Shown: positions 19,365 to 27,919 of the stretch, piece after piece
How positions within the stretch are numbered: position 1 is the stretch's first letter
Layout of the letters: every line of letters begins with the position of its first letter
Origin: Phycisphaerae bacterium
GTDB taxonomy: Bacteria; Planctomycetota; Phycisphaerae; UBA1845; PWPN01
Direction of reading: 5' to 3'
Assembly (NCBI GenBank): GCA_012729395.1
Contig: JAAYDF010000194.1
Span: 1 to 54,933, forward strand
Length of the DNA: 54,933 nucleotides
Program-made: the position numbers and the translations under genes
Notes under the pieces: generated by a model
Databases searched by the model: none
What the model was told of the DNA's origin: nothing
What the model saw: only the letters and a program-made list of their open reading frames with translations

Positions 19365-19969
19365 TTGGCATGTAGGGCGGTGACGACGGCGTCGATGATG
19401 GTGTCGGGCTCGGCCATGCGACCGGGGCCGATGGCGCCGCAGGCCAGCCAGCCCTCACCGGGTTCGATGAAGGCGAAGCCCAGCTCTCGCAGCGTCTGGA
19501 TGTTGCGCTGCACAACCGGGTTGAGCCACATGCGGGTGTTCATGGCCGGCGCCAGCAGGACCGGGCAGTTCCGACCGAGTATCAGCGTACTGACCAGGTC
19601 GTCGCCCAGCCCGGCGGCGAACTTGGCGATCAGATCGGCGGTCGCCGGCGCGACCAGGAAGAGGTTCGCCGACTCGGTCAACGCGAGGTGTTGGGGATCG
19701 TAGTAACCCTCCTGTTGCCAGAGGGTGGTGAAGACCTGACGGCGGGTCAGCGACTGGAAGGTCAGCGGGGTGACGAACCGCGTCCCCGCATCGGTCATGG
19801 CCACGGTGACCCCACAGCCGCGCTGCACCAAGCGGGAGACGACATGGCAAACCTTGTAGGCGGCGATACCTCCACCGACCGCAACGACCAGCTCGCGGCC
19901 GTCCAGATCGCGCTGGGGCTGGGCCGGCGAGGCCTTCGACGGGTCACCGGTTTCACGCGGTTTCGGCAC
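19358..19969 (-). CDS. coaC: Stand-alone phosphopantothenoylcysteine decarboxylase (CoaC-type flavoprotein)
   Basis: This FMN-dependent enzyme of coenzyme A synthesis decarboxylates 4'-phosphopantothenoylcysteine. At 203 residues it corresponds to the N-terminal half of the usual CoaBC fusion, with no CoaB synthetase domain. Visible features are the flavoprotein start VVAVGGGIAAYKVC, HLALTESANLFLVAPATAD, the PAMNTRMW motif, and the C-terminal flap ACGAIGPGRMAEP. The GTG start at 19969 has GGAGG about 9 bases upstream and overlaps the rpoZ end by 17 bp, so it is translationally coupled in the gmk-rpoZ-coaC cluster. A separate CoaB is expected elsewhere in the genome. Confidence 0.93.
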   Translation of the reverse strand: MPKPRETGDPSKASPAQPQRDLDGRELVVAVGGGIAAYKVCHVVSRLVQRGCGVTVAMTDAGTRFVTPLTFQSLTRRQVFTTLWQQEGYYDPQHLALTESANLFLVAPATADLIAKFAAGLGDDLVSTLILGRNCPVLLAPAMNTRMWLNPVVQRNIQTLRELGFAFIEPGEGWLACGAIGPGRMAEPDTIIDAVVTALHANQ

Positions 19970-20234
19970 CGGAGGTGTCCTCCGTCTCCGCCTTCACCTC
20001 CGGTGTGGTCGCGATTTCCGACTCCTCGGTCGGCACAGGAGTCAGGTCGGCCGCGATCTTCTCCGTGATAATCTCACTGGCGATGACATCCAGCGGAGAA
20101 GTCTCGTCGGAAGCATCCACCATCGGACGGCTTCCCTGCATGAGCTCGACCCAGCGCTTCTGCATCAGCGCCGCCAGCTTGAACCGGCCGCCCACCTTCT
20201 GGATGATCTCGTCGTTCTTCAATGCCTCGATCAT
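19953..20234 (-). CDS. rpoZ: RNA polymerase omega subunit
   Basis: The 93-residue protein reads MIEALKNDEIIQKVGGRFKL then AALMQKRWVELMQGSRPMVD, the fold signature of bacterial omega, with an acidic C-terminal tail. Omega aids beta-prime folding and assembly of RNA polymerase. Its ATG overlaps the gmk stop (ATGA at 20231-20234), and its end overlaps coaC. The gene order gmk-rpoZ-coaC is a common bacterial arrangement and supports the assignment. A longer open frame to 20324 lies inside gmk. Confidence 0.92.
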   Translation of the reverse strand: MIEALKNDEIIQKVGGRFKLAALMQKRWVELMQGSRPMVDASDETSPLDVIASEIITEKIAADLTPVPTEESEIATTPEVKAETEDTSGAETA

Positions 20235-20800
20235 GTCGTCTGTCTCTCCTGCACGATGCGCTCCAGCGCCTCGACTGTGTCCTCGATATCCTCGTTCACC
20301 AGGAAGTGCTGATACGCGCCGCACTCCTGGGCGTAACGGGTTTCGCCGTCCGCCTTGCTGAGCCGTTCGGCAATGGTGGCCTGAGAATCCTGCCGCCGCC
20401 CAACCAGTCGCTGTTGCTGATCCGTCGGGCTGGGGGCCAGCATGTATACGCCGACCGCCTCCGGGAACCGTCGCTTTACCTGGATGGTCCCCTCGATCTC
20501 GATCTCCAGGATGGCCAGCCGGCCCGCGTTCATCGCCTCGATGACCGGCTCGGCGGGTGTCCCATAGTAGTGCCCGCCATAGACTCGGGCATGCTCGAGC
20601 ATCTGCCCGCCGGCGATCCGCCGCTCGAATTCCGCTTGCGGTACGAAGAAGTAATCCTGCCCGTCGACCTCGTTCGCCCGCCGTGACCGCGTGGTCATCG
20701 ACACACTCAGGAACGCATTCTGCCGCTCCGCCAGCCGCTTACAGACGGTCGTCTTCCCGACACCGCTCGGCCCACTGACGATCAGAAGCATCCCACTCAT
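20231..20800 (-). CDS. gmk: Guanylate kinase
   Basis: It phosphorylates GMP to GDP in purine nucleotide synthesis. The 189 residues match the family. The P-loop is IVSGPSGVGKTT and the GMP-binding segment is SMTTRSRRANEVDGQDYFFV. Next come LEHARVYGGHYYGTP, the LEIEIEGTIQVKRRFP helix and the lid (QQQRLVGRRQDSQATIAERL). In-frame GTG codons at 20812 and 20803 are alternative starts. The upstream GAGG is best spaced from 20803 or 20800. It lies 145 bp downstream of yicC and is coupled to rpoZ. Confidence 0.95.
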   Translation of the reverse strand: MSGMLLIVSGPSGVGKTTVCKRLAERQNAFLSVSMTTRSRRANEVDGQDYFFVPQAEFERRIAGGQMLEHARVYGGHYYGTPAEPVIEAMNAGRLAILEIEIEGTIQVKRRFPEAVGVYMLAPSPTDQQQRLVGRRQDSQATIAERLSKADGETRYAQECGAYQHFLVNEDIEDTVEALERIVQERQTT

Positions 20801-20945
20801 CACCCGTCGCACACCTCATGCCGTCGCACGGATCCGCTCCCGTTCACGGTGTTGTGTCACGGCGAAGCTCGCCTCGGTTAAACCCTGCGCCCTTTCGGGC
20901 TGATCCAGACAACGGCCGGGCAACAACCCAAGCCGACCGGAAAGC

Positions 20946-21827
20946 CTACTCCACGTTCTGTACCTGCTCCTTCAGTCGATCGATCGCCCCCTTGATCTCG
21001 ACAATGTGGTGGGCGATTGCCGTGTCGTTGCTCTTGCTTCCGATGGTGTTCGCCTCGCGGAGCATTTCCTGAGCCAGGAAGTCGAGCTTGCGGCCGGCCT
21101 GCTCCGAGCCGCGGCACAGCCGGGCGAATTGCTCGAGATGCGACCTGAGTCGGGAGACCTCCTCGTTAATGTCGCATCGCTCGGCATAAAGCGCCACCTC
21201 GCGCTTCACGTCGTCAAGCTGCAGTTGCAGCTTGCTCTGGTTGAGCAACTCATTGACCCGCTGCAGTAAACGCTGGTGATACTCCTGTAACACCGCGGGA
21301 GCCCGTTGGGCCACGGCCGCCAGACATTCGCGAATCTGATCGCACTGGCCAATCAAATCCGCACAGATCGAATCGCCCTCCGCCCGACGCATGTCCATCA
21401 GCCGATCCATCGCCTGCTCGACAAGCGACGCAATGACCGTCCATTGATGCTCCCGCCGAGCTTCATCGATCGCGGGGGGTTGACACACCCCCGGCAAAGC
21501 CAGCAAACCCGACAGATCCAACCGCACCGCTCCCTGGCCGTCGAGCACATCCTGCAACTGCGACAGATAGCTCCTCAACGCCGCCTGGTTGACCTCTTGT
21601 GCGGCCTCGGCGCTCGTGTCTCGAACGCGTAACGTGCACGTCACCGTTCCCCGGGACAACCGCGTACGCAGCAACTTCTCGATGTCCGGCTCAAAAATCG
21701 CCAAGTGCTCGGGAAGCTTGATGCTCGCCTTGAAGTAGCGGCTGTTCAGGCTGCGCAACTCAAGGGCATACGACACGCCATCGTCGCCATGTTGCACCTC
21801 CCCGTAACCGGTCATCGAGAGAATCAT
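20946..21827 (-). CDS. YicC/YloC-family endoribonuclease
   Basis: The 293-residue protein has the signature start MILSMTGYGEVQHGDDGVSY and LRSLNSRYFKASIKLPEHL. The C-terminal part ends DFLAQEMLREANTIGSKSND followed by HHIVEIKGAIDRLKEQVQNVE, the most conserved part of the family. Characterised members are RNases affecting small-RNA stability; the target here is unknown. It lies between secG and gmk on the same strand, and yicC next to gmk is a frequent bacterial arrangement. Confidence 0.93.
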   Translation of the reverse strand: MILSMTGYGEVQHGDDGVSYALELRSLNSRYFKASIKLPEHLAIFEPDIEKLLRTRLSRGTVTCTLRVRDTSAEAAQEVNQAALRSYLSQLQDVLDGQGAVRLDLSGLLALPGVCQPPAIDEARREHQWTVIASLVEQAMDRLMDMRRAEGDSICADLIGQCDQIRECLAAVAQRAPAVLQEYHQRLLQRVNELLNQSKLQLQLDDVKREVALYAERCDINEEVSRLRSHLEQFARLCRGSEQAGRKLDFLAQEMLREANTIGSKSNDTAIAHHIVEIKGAIDRLKEQVQNVE

Positions 21828-21874
21828 GGTTTTGGAAATCTCCGCCCCGGCACACGATGCGACGAGAGGATCAG

Positions 21875-22246
21875 TTACCCAGGTTGCGTTGTCGTGGCCG
21901 ACTCGGCGGGCAAACCTTCGCCGGCCGGGGCTTCTCCCGGCTCACTGGGGCCGATAGGAGCAATCGCGGGCGGAGAGATGTCCTCCGCCTGCTGAGGAAC
22001 GAAAGCGTAGTTGCCCACGACCGCCACCACGATGAACAGGCCGGTCAGGGCCACCGTGACCCACGTGAAAACGTCACCGGTCTTGGCACCAAACGCACTG
22101 TGCCCGCCGGTCCCGCCGAACGCACCCGCCAAACCACCACCGCGACCCTTCTGCAGGAGAATCACGACGATCAGCAACGCACAGATCACCACGAAGAGCA
22201 CGGTGACTATCCCGCGAATCCACGACGCTGACGCAAGCAAATCCAT
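21875..22246 (-). CDS. secG: Preprotein translocase subunit SecG
   Basis: The 123-residue protein has two transmembrane helices ([18 protein letters not shown] and [20 protein letters not shown]). They are separated by the conserved loop [24 protein letters not shown]. It stabilises SecYEG during export. The C-terminal ~40 residues are proline/glutamate-rich and unusual in length. ATG 22246 is chosen because AGGAA lies upstream and an in-frame start at 22279 would add 11 weak residues. It lies 81 bp after tpiA, a common tpiA-secG pairing. Confidence 0.94.
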   Translation of the reverse strand: MDLLASASWIRGIVTVLFVVICALLIVVILLQKGRGGGLAGAFGGTGGHSAFGAKTGDVFTWVTVALTGLFIVVAVVGNYAFVPQQAEDISPPAIAPIGPSEPGEAPAGEGLPAESATTTQPG

Positions 22247-22327
22247 GGTTCCAATTCCTTTTCCTGAAAGCCCCGACACACGCGGGCCGCCACGCGGACA
22301 GCCGCGACGGGGTCTTGGGATGCCGCC

Positions 22328-23080
22328 TTACGCGGGCTGGGCACCCTTGATGATCCCCAGGAACTCGTCGGCCTTCAGACTGGCGCCGCCCACCAGGGCA
22401 CCGTCCACGTCCGGCTGGCCCAGCAGCTCCCGAGCATTGCTCGCCTTGACGCTGCCGCCGTACTGAATCCGCACGGCCTCCGCAGCCTTGGCATTATACA
22501 GCTTGCCGATCTGCCCGCGAATGTAGGCGTGGGCATCCTGGGCCTGCTGCGGCGAGGCGGTCTTGCCCGTCCCGATCGCCCACACGGGCTCGTAGGCGAT
22601 GGTCACCTCGTCCAACGGCACGTCCGCCCCCAGCACCTTGTGAATCTGCCGGTGCAGGACGGCCTCCGTCTGGCCGGCTTCACGCTCGTCGAGCTTCTCG
22701 CCGACGCAGTAAATGACCTTCAGCCCCACCTTGAGAGCCGCCATGACCTTCTTCTTGAGCAGCTCCTCGGTCTCGCCGAAGATGTGCCGGCGCTCACTGT
22801 GTCCGATAATCACTGACTTACAGCCCACGTCCAGCAGCATCTGTGGCGCAATCTCGCCGGTGAACGCGCCGCTCGCCTCGTAATGGCAGTTCTGGGCACC
22901 GAGTTGGATCGAGCCGCCGATCACCGCCGCCAGCGGGTGCAGCAAAACGAACGGCGGAAACACCGCCACGTCTACCCCGGCATTGGCCGGCATGCCCGCC
23001 GCGATACCCTGAACCAGGGCCTTGGCGTCCGCCAGCGTCAGATTCATTTTCCAGTTGCCCGCTACGTACTTCTTGCGCAT
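22328..23080 (-). CDS. tpiA: Triose-phosphate isomerase
   Basis: This glycolytic enzyme interconverts dihydroxyacetone phosphate and glyceraldehyde 3-phosphate. Its 250 residues match the family. Catalytic residues are visible: Lys in AGNWKMN at residue ~11, His in VIIGHSERR near 95, and Glu in YEPVWAIGTGKTAS near 165. The phosphate-binding loops are YGGSV and DGALVGGASL. It is the second gene after pheA, across a 240-bp spacer occupied by heptamer repeats. Confidence 0.97.
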   Translation of the reverse strand: MRKKYVAGNWKMNLTLADAKALVQGIAAGMPANAGVDVAVFPPFVLLHPLAAVIGGSIQLGAQNCHYEASGAFTGEIAPQMLLDVGCKSVIIGHSERRHIFGETEELLKKKVMAALKVGLKVIYCVGEKLDEREAGQTEAVLHRQIHKVLGADVPLDEVTIAYEPVWAIGTGKTASPQQAQDAHAYIRGQIGKLYNAKAAEAVRIQYGGSVKASNARELLGQPDVDGALVGGASLKADEFLGIIKGAQPA

Positions 23081-23142
23081 CGTTGTCTCCCAAGCTTAAG
23101 CGTCGGTCTCCAGTCTCTGTCCGTCGTATCAGCTCCGACATT

Positions 23143-23312
23143 CCGAATCCGCGATCCCAATCCTCAGATCGCAGATCTCAAATCCTGCATCTCAGATCTC
23201 AAATCTCAGATTGCAGATCTCAGATCTCAAATCTCAAATTGTGCACCTCAAATCTCAAATCGTGCATCTCAAATCTCAAATCTGAAATCCCAAATCTCAA
23301 ATCCGAGATCCG
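23143..23312. repeat. Degenerate heptamer tract (AAATCTC / GAGATTT)
   Basis: About 170 bp is built from irregular 7-base units such as AAATCTC, AGATCTC and AAATCGTGCATCTC. It is interrupted by variant units with GTGCA or TGCA. Composition is far from the surrounding high GC. Translated on the plus strand it gives a 7-residue motif (SNLKSQI-like), so an open frame covers it by chance. It sits between pheA (ending 23321) and tpiA (starting 23080). Function is unknown; the pattern resembles slipped-strand microsatellite expansion. Confidence 0.88.
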
Positions 23313-23320
23313 CGTTTCCC

Positions 23321-24400
23321 TCAGTCCGCCTCGCTCGCTCGCGGGTACGATCCCAGAACATGCAATCGCAGACAGTGCTTCCGGGCGGCCACCAAGGCCT
23401 CCTGGATCGCGGCCTCGCTCTGATGGCCCTTGAGATCGCCGAAGAAGTAATACTCCCAGTTCCGTTTCTTGCTCGGCCGCGACTGGATGAACGACATATT
23501 GACCCCTTCCTGGCGAAAGGCGTCCAGCACGCTCACCAGTGCCCCTGGTTCATCCTTGGTCGTGAAGACCACGGAGGTCTTGTCGTCGCCGGTCGGCCGC
23601 GAGGGCTTGAGCCCGATCACGAAGAACCGCGTCGTGTTCTTGGCGTTGTCCTCGATGTTCGCACAGATGATCTTGAGAGCATATAGCTCCGCCGCCAGCG
23701 TGCTGGCGATAGCCGCCGAGCTCTCCTCGTGGTTGGCCAGCTCAGCCGCCTTGCTCGTGCTCGCCACCGGGATCGTCTTGCCGAACAGGTTCGTCTCACT
23801 CAACCAACGCTGGCATTGGGCGAACACCTCCGGCTTCGAGTAAACCCGCTCGATCTGCTCCAACCGGCAATTGGCCAGCAGGTTGTGATGGATCACCCGG
23901 TTGATCTCGGCACAGACCTGCACATCGGTCTCGACTAGGGCGTCCAGTGTGTCGATCACCCCGCCTCCGACCGAGTTCTCGATCGGCACCAGACCGAAGT
24001 CGGCATGCTCGTGGGCCACCTCGTCGAACACGCCCCGAATGTTGGTCACCGGCTCATACTCGACCGACGAGCCGAACTTCTCCACCGCCGCCAGATGCGA
24101 GTAGCTGCCCTGCGGCCCCAGGTAGGCGATCCGCAACGGCTTCTCTAACGCGAACGAACCGCTCATCAGCTCCCGGTAGATCGCCAGCAGCGTTTTGTCG
24201 GGCAGTGGGCCTTTGTTGGCCCGGCGGATCTTCTCCAGCACCGCCTTCTCGCGGTCCGGAGCGTAAATCGGTGTGCCGTCGACATTCTTGAGCCGCCCGA
24301 TCTCGACTACCACTTCCGCCCGGCGGTTCAACAGCGCAACGAGATCCTCATCGATCACGTCGATCTGTTTGCGCAGTTCATCGAGGTTCATGCTGCCCAT
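23321..24400 (-). CDS. pheA: Bifunctional chorismate mutase/prephenate dehydratase
   Basis: This P-protein converts chorismate to prephenate and then phenylpyruvate for phenylalanine synthesis. At 359 residues it is family length. An AroQ chorismate mutase domain covers residues ~4-90 (LDELRKQIDVIDEDLVALL, RRAEVVVEIGRLK). The dehydratase follows (IAYLGPQGSYSHLAA, PIENSVGGGVIDTLD, TTRFFVIG). The ACT domain has the EPGALVSVLDAFR and FIQSRPSK motifs that bind phenylalanine, so feedback inhibition is expected. Two starts are possible, 24400 (MGSMNL) or 24391 (MNLDEL); the longer open frame to 24556 looks non-coding. It leads the tpiA-secG group. Confidence 0.95.
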   Translation of the reverse strand: MGSMNLDELRKQIDVIDEDLVALLNRRAEVVVEIGRLKNVDGTPIYAPDREKAVLEKIRRANKGPLPDKTLLAIYRELMSGSFALEKPLRIAYLGPQGSYSHLAAVEKFGSSVEYEPVTNIRGVFDEVAHEHADFGLVPIENSVGGGVIDTLDALVETDVQVCAEINRVIHHNLLANCRLEQIERVYSKPEVFAQCQRWLSETNLFGKTIPVASTSKAAELANHEESSAAIASTLAAELYALKIICANIEDNAKNTTRFFVIGLKPSRPTGDDKTSVVFTTKDEPGALVSVLDAFRQEGVNMSFIQSRPSKKRNWEYYFFGDLKGHQSEAAIQEALVAARKHCLRLHVLGSYPRASEAD

Positions 24401-24702
24401 ACCTGCCGACTTCCGCCGACCGTCGTCTCTGCCGTCCTGGGAAAGCGCAGACCCGGACCGTCCTGGGGGTTCAGAATCCAGAATCTTGAATTGTACCGCA
24501 TACGCACCAGGATGCCAAACCCCGCCCACGGTGCAATCTTCAGGTCCGTGGCCCAATCGCCGTTGCCTGCCATGACAATCCGCCCGGCGATCGGTACACT
24601 AACCCGACGAACGGCAACCTGCCGAGGCGGCGAGATTGTAACCTCATGCTATTTCTGGCGTTGAGGTGTGTCGCGACGGGCCGGGGCCACGAAGGGCACA
24701 GC

Positions 24703-25479
24703 GTGAATCCGCAACGCGTCATCCTGCTGGGCACGGGCACCTCGCATGGTATCCCCATGATCGGTTGCGACTGCCCGGTTTGCCGATCGCCCGATCCGCG
24801 GGACAAGCGAGGCCGGTCGAGTGCCCTCGTGGAGGTGGGCGGGCGGTCTTTCCTGATCGACACACCCCCGGAACTGCGGCTGCAATGCCTGGCGTCCGAC
24901 GTGTGCCGGGTGGATGCCGTGCTCTTCACCCACCACCACGCCGACCACATCACCGGCCTGGACGATCTCCGCCGGTTCAACGATCTGCAAGGCAGGCCCC
25001 TGGGCTGTTACGGCGACGAGGCCACGCTGACCACACTCGAGCGGGTGTTCCCCTACGCCTTCCATCACAGCCCCGATTACCCGAGTTCCAAACCGCAGCT
25101 CGAGTTACGGCTCATCGATGGCCCCTTCGATCTGCTCGGCGTGCCTATCGTGCCCGTGCCCCTGTACCATGGCAAGCTGCACGTCTTCGGCTTCCGGTTC
25201 GGCAACTTCGCCTACTGCACCGACGTGAGCATGATCCCCGATGAATCCTTGCGGCTGCTGGCCGGCCTGGACGTCCTCGTGCTGGACGCCCTCCGCCGCC
25301 GACCGCACCCCACCCACTTCAACCTCGAACAGGCGGTCGAGGTCGCCGGGCGTATCGCCGCCAAGCGAACCTACTTCACGCACATCGCCCACGAGTTGAT
25401 GCACGAAACGACCAACACCGAGCTGCCGGCGGGTATGGCTCTCGGCCAGGACGGTCAGGTGATCACCTTCGATACCTGA
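24703..25479 (+). CDS. PhnP-like metallo-beta-lactamase-fold hydrolase
   Basis: The 258-residue protein starts VNPQRVILLGTGTSHGIPMIG. It has CDCPVCRS early, typical of the PhnP-like subgroup, and the metal-binding motif THHHADHITGLDDLR. Further metal ligands lie in VPVPLYHGKLHVFGFRFG, AYCTDVSMIP and THIAHEL. E. coli PhnP is a cyclic ribose phosphodiesterase; here there are no phosphonate genes nearby, so the substrate is open. GTG 24703 is preferred because AAGGG lies 6-7 bases upstream and the family begins right there; an ATG at 24646 adds 19 residues. Confidence 0.88.
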   Translation: MNPQRVILLGTGTSHGIPMIGCDCPVCRSPDPRDKRGRSSALVEVGGRSFLIDTPPELRLQCLASDVCRVDAVLFTHHHADHITGLDDLRRFNDLQGRPLGCYGDEATLTTLERVFPYAFHHSPDYPSSKPQLELRLIDGPFDLLGVPIVPVPLYHGKLHVFGFRFGNFAYCTDVSMIPDESLRLLAGLDVLVLDALRRRPHPTHFNLEQAVEVAGRIAAKRTYFTHIAHELMHETTNTELPAGMALGQDGQVITFDT

Positions 25480-25534
25480 CACCGCTCGGTACCGCGTCGA
25501 TTTCGGCCCACCGCCGCTGTAGCCCCGGCTATCC

Positions 25535-26254
25535 TTACCGTGGGTGGCCCAGCGGCAAGAGGTCGAGAACCTGTTGTCCACGCGGCAGCTTCAGCGCGCG
25601 GGCGACCGCATCGTCGTCGAAAGCTCCGACGGGCACGCCCGCCAGTCGCAGCGCGGTCGCCTGCAGCAGGATGTTCTGGGCGACGTGGCCGGCCTCGATC
25701 ATGCAGTAGCGTTCCGCTCGTCGACCGTATTTGCCCGCCGTCCGCTCGACCACCGCGGCAACCACCATGCAGACCGGCGCCTGCCCGATCACCTCCTGCC
25801 CCAACGACGCTTGTTGCAGGGCCGTCCGCACGTCATCGGCCAGGTGACGCCGCAAGGCATGCTCGCGTGGACGGTAGTGGTGGACGCCATTGTCGCCAAC
25901 CACATACAACTCGATGGGGAACAGAGCCCCGGCCGAGGGTGCCGTTCGGAATCCGCTTGCCCGATCGGTGATGCCCTGGCCCGACCAGCACAGTTGCCCG
26001 ATCTCCTCGACGGTCAACCGCTGCTCAGTGAATTGGCGCACCGATCGCCGTGTGTGCATCGCCTCTTCCAGCGAAACAGGGCCCGCGATGGCGGGCTCAG
26101 GGAGCTTGTGCACATCATTCCTTACCGTGTCCATGGCTCCATGCTCCGTCGCGGGCGTCTCCGGCTTCTTTGCCGCGTCGGTCGGCCCCGTCGCTCCGCC
26201 CACGCATACCAGGATCCCTATGATCCCCAGAACAGCTATCGCCACAAGTCGCAT
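25535..26254 (-). CDS. SagB/ThcOx-family nitroreductase-like oxidoreductase with signal peptide
   Basis: The 239-residue protein begins MRLVAIAVLGIIGILVCVGG, a probable export signal or membrane anchor. A linker of about 30 residues leads into a nitroreductase fold: RRSVRQFTEQRLTVEEIGQL, WSGQGITDRASGFRTAPSAGALFPIELYVV, then VGQAP-like and the C-terminal AGHVAQNILLQATALRLAGVPVGAFDD. Family members use FMN for oxidations, including azoline oxidation in peptide biosynthesis. No peptide-maturation genes are adjacent. An exported flavoenzyme is uncommon in this family. GGGAGG lies upstream of the start. Confidence 0.85.
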   Translation of the reverse strand: MRLVAIAVLGIIGILVCVGGATGPTDAAKKPETPATEHGAMDTVRNDVHKLPEPAIAGPVSLEEAMHTRRSVRQFTEQRLTVEEIGQLCWSGQGITDRASGFRTAPSAGALFPIELYVVGDNGVHHYRPREHALRRHLADDVRTALQQASLGQEVIGQAPVCMVVAAVVERTAGKYGRRAERYCMIEAGHVAQNILLQATALRLAGVPVGAFDDDAVARALKLPRGQQVLDLLPLGHPR

Positions 26255-26589
26255 CGCGTCTTCCTCCCATCAAAACTGGTGCGGTCAGCGAGACCACGTC
26301 TTGTCGCAGGTGATAAGCACGACACTTGCTTCCGTCGTCAGAGAACCGGATGGGAATCTACCTGCGTATTCTACGCCTGGACGAACACAGGGACCATGCC
26401 GCGACAACCCCGACTAAACGGAACGCATTCGTCACGGTCGTGTGGGAGCCTGACCCGGTCCTTAGGCCGGAGTTGGTTCGTGCCCGTTGCAGCGTTGTGA
26501 GCAAGACACGTCCAGGTTGAACGAGTCGAATTCCCTGTTCCATGCGATACGTTCGCGTTTGACTCTCGCCGGTGAGCTACCTAGCATTC
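26255..26589. other. Divergent intergenic region upstream of the trans-sulfuration gene
   Basis: I see no gene here. It separates the SagB-like gene (minus) from the PLP enzyme gene (plus). No clear -35/-10 pair was found by eye. The last part leads into a hairpin over the ribosome-binding site, listed separately. Confidence 0.5.
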
Positions 26590-26617
26590 CCCGCTTCGGG
26601 CACAGCCAAAGCGGGAG
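26590..26617 (+). promoter_or_regulatory. Hairpin that overlaps the Shine-Dalgarno site of the trans-sulfuration gene
   Basis: CCCGCTT at 26590-26596 pairs with AAGCGGG at 26609-26615. An inner GGC (26599-26601) pairs with GCC (26605-26607) around an ACA loop. The 3' arm overlaps the likely Shine-Dalgarno GGGAG at 26613-26617, 8 bases before ATG 26626. When folded it would mask the ribosome-binding site. It does not match a SAM-II or other riboswitch pattern that I can recall. Confidence 0.55.
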
Positions 26618-26625
26618 ATTGTTGT

Positions 26626-27795
26626 ATGGCACAGCCGGACATCGGGACTTGGCGCCCGGAGACGCTGGCGGTTCATCAAGGCGTCTTCCAGGACACGGCC
26701 TTCAATTCGGTCACCACGCCGATCTACCCGAGCTCGACGTTCGCCTTCGAGCGGGTCGGCGTGCACAAGGGCTTTGACTACACGCGGTCGGGCAACCCGA
26801 CGCGGCAAGCACTGACCGAGAACCTCGCGTCCCTCGAAGGAGGCGTCGCCGCGTGGGCCACCTGCACCGGCATGGCCGCTCTGACCACCACCGCGTTCCT
26901 CTTCAGGACCGGCGACCACATCGTGGCCGGCCACGATATCTACAGCGGGACGATCCGCCTGCTCGATAGCGTCCTGCCGACCCTGGGCGTCTCCACCAGC
27001 TTCGTACGCATGCGCGACCCGGACGAGGTCCGCCGGGCCATTCGCCCCACGACCCGTGCCCTGCTCGTCGAGACCCCGTCGAACCCCATGCTGAACCTGG
27101 TGGACATCACCGCCATGGTGGCCGTCGCACGAGAGCACGGACTGCTCACCATCGTCGATAACACCTTCCTCAGCCCGCATTTCCAGAACCCGCTGGCCAT
27201 GGGTGCCGATGTGGTCGTGCACTCGACGACCAAGTACCTCAACGGCCACAGCGACGTGGTCGGCGGGGCGATCATCGTCCGCGACCCCAAGTTGGCGGAG
27301 CGATTGAGCTTCCTGGTCAACGCCCTGGGCACCACCTGCTCGCCGTTCGACGCTTGGCTGGTGCTGCGCGGAGTCAAGACGCTGGCCTGCCGCATGGAAG
27401 CCCACCAGCGCAACGCCCTGGCCGTCGCCCGATGGATGAAGAAACATCCCCGCGTGCTCAAGGTCTACTACCCCGGCTTGGAGGATCACCCGGACTACAC
27501 CCTCGCCTGCCGCCAGATGCGGGGCTTCGGCGGCATGGTCAGCTTCGACCTCGATCAGGGCAAGCTGCCCCTCGATGACCTGTTCGGCAAGCTGAAACTC
27601 TTCGCCTTGGCCGAGTCGCTCGGCGGCGTCGAATCGCTCATCGAGCATCCCTGGACCATGAGCCACGCATCGATCGCCGAGGAGACCCGCATAGCGGCCG
27701 GCATCAGCCCCAACACCATACGCATGTCCATCGGTATCGAGCACCCCGACGACTTGATCGCCGACCTCGAGCGGGCCCTCGGCCCCGTGGCATAA
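26626..27795 (+). CDS. PLP-dependent trans-sulfuration enzyme (cystathionine gamma-synthase/beta-lyase family)
   Basis: The 389-residue Cys/Met-metabolism enzyme has the family start TLAVHQGVFQDTAFNSVTTP, PIYPSSTF, YTRSGNPTR and LEGG. The PLP lysine lies in HSTTKYLNGHSDVVGG near residue 202. The C-terminus has ESLGGVESLIEHPWTMSHAS. It fits cystathionine gamma-synthase or beta/gamma-lyase; sequence alone does not separate these. ATG 26626 is chosen because GGGAG lies 8 bases upstream and the family begins here; a GTG at 26572 lies before the hairpin. Translation may be limited by that hairpin. Confidence 0.9.
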   Translation: MAQPDIGTWRPETLAVHQGVFQDTAFNSVTTPIYPSSTFAFERVGVHKGFDYTRSGNPTRQALTENLASLEGGVAAWATCTGMAALTTTAFLFRTGDHIVAGHDIYSGTIRLLDSVLPTLGVSTSFVRMRDPDEVRRAIRPTTRALLVETPSNPMLNLVDITAMVAVAREHGLLTIVDNTFLSPHFQNPLAMGADVVVHSTTKYLNGHSDVVGGAIIVRDPKLAERLSFLVNALGTTCSPFDAWLVLRGVKTLACRMEAHQRNALAVARWMKKHPRVLKVYYPGLEDHPDYTLACRQMRGFGGMVSFDLDQGKLPLDDLFGKLKLFALAESLGGVESLIEHPWTMSHASIAEETRIAAGISPNTIRMSIGIEHPDDLIADLERALGPVA

Positions 27796-27919
27796 CGAGT
27801 GGTCGCCCCCTCCACCGCGGCGGGCAGGCCGTGGCGACCGACGAGTTTGTCGAGACGTCAGCGCCCCGCTCACTGTGAGGGAATATCGTGAAAGGCTTCC
27901 GCTTCTCGCCACACGTTCG

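Noticed and set aside
22883-23686. Plus-strand frame with a 7-residue repeat
   Set aside because: The repeat is simply the heptamer tract read in triplets, and the frame is antisense to tpiA and pheA on both sides.
26581-27912. 443-codon antisense open frame over the PLP enzyme
   Set aside because: Gly/Arg/His-rich shadow of a certain gene.
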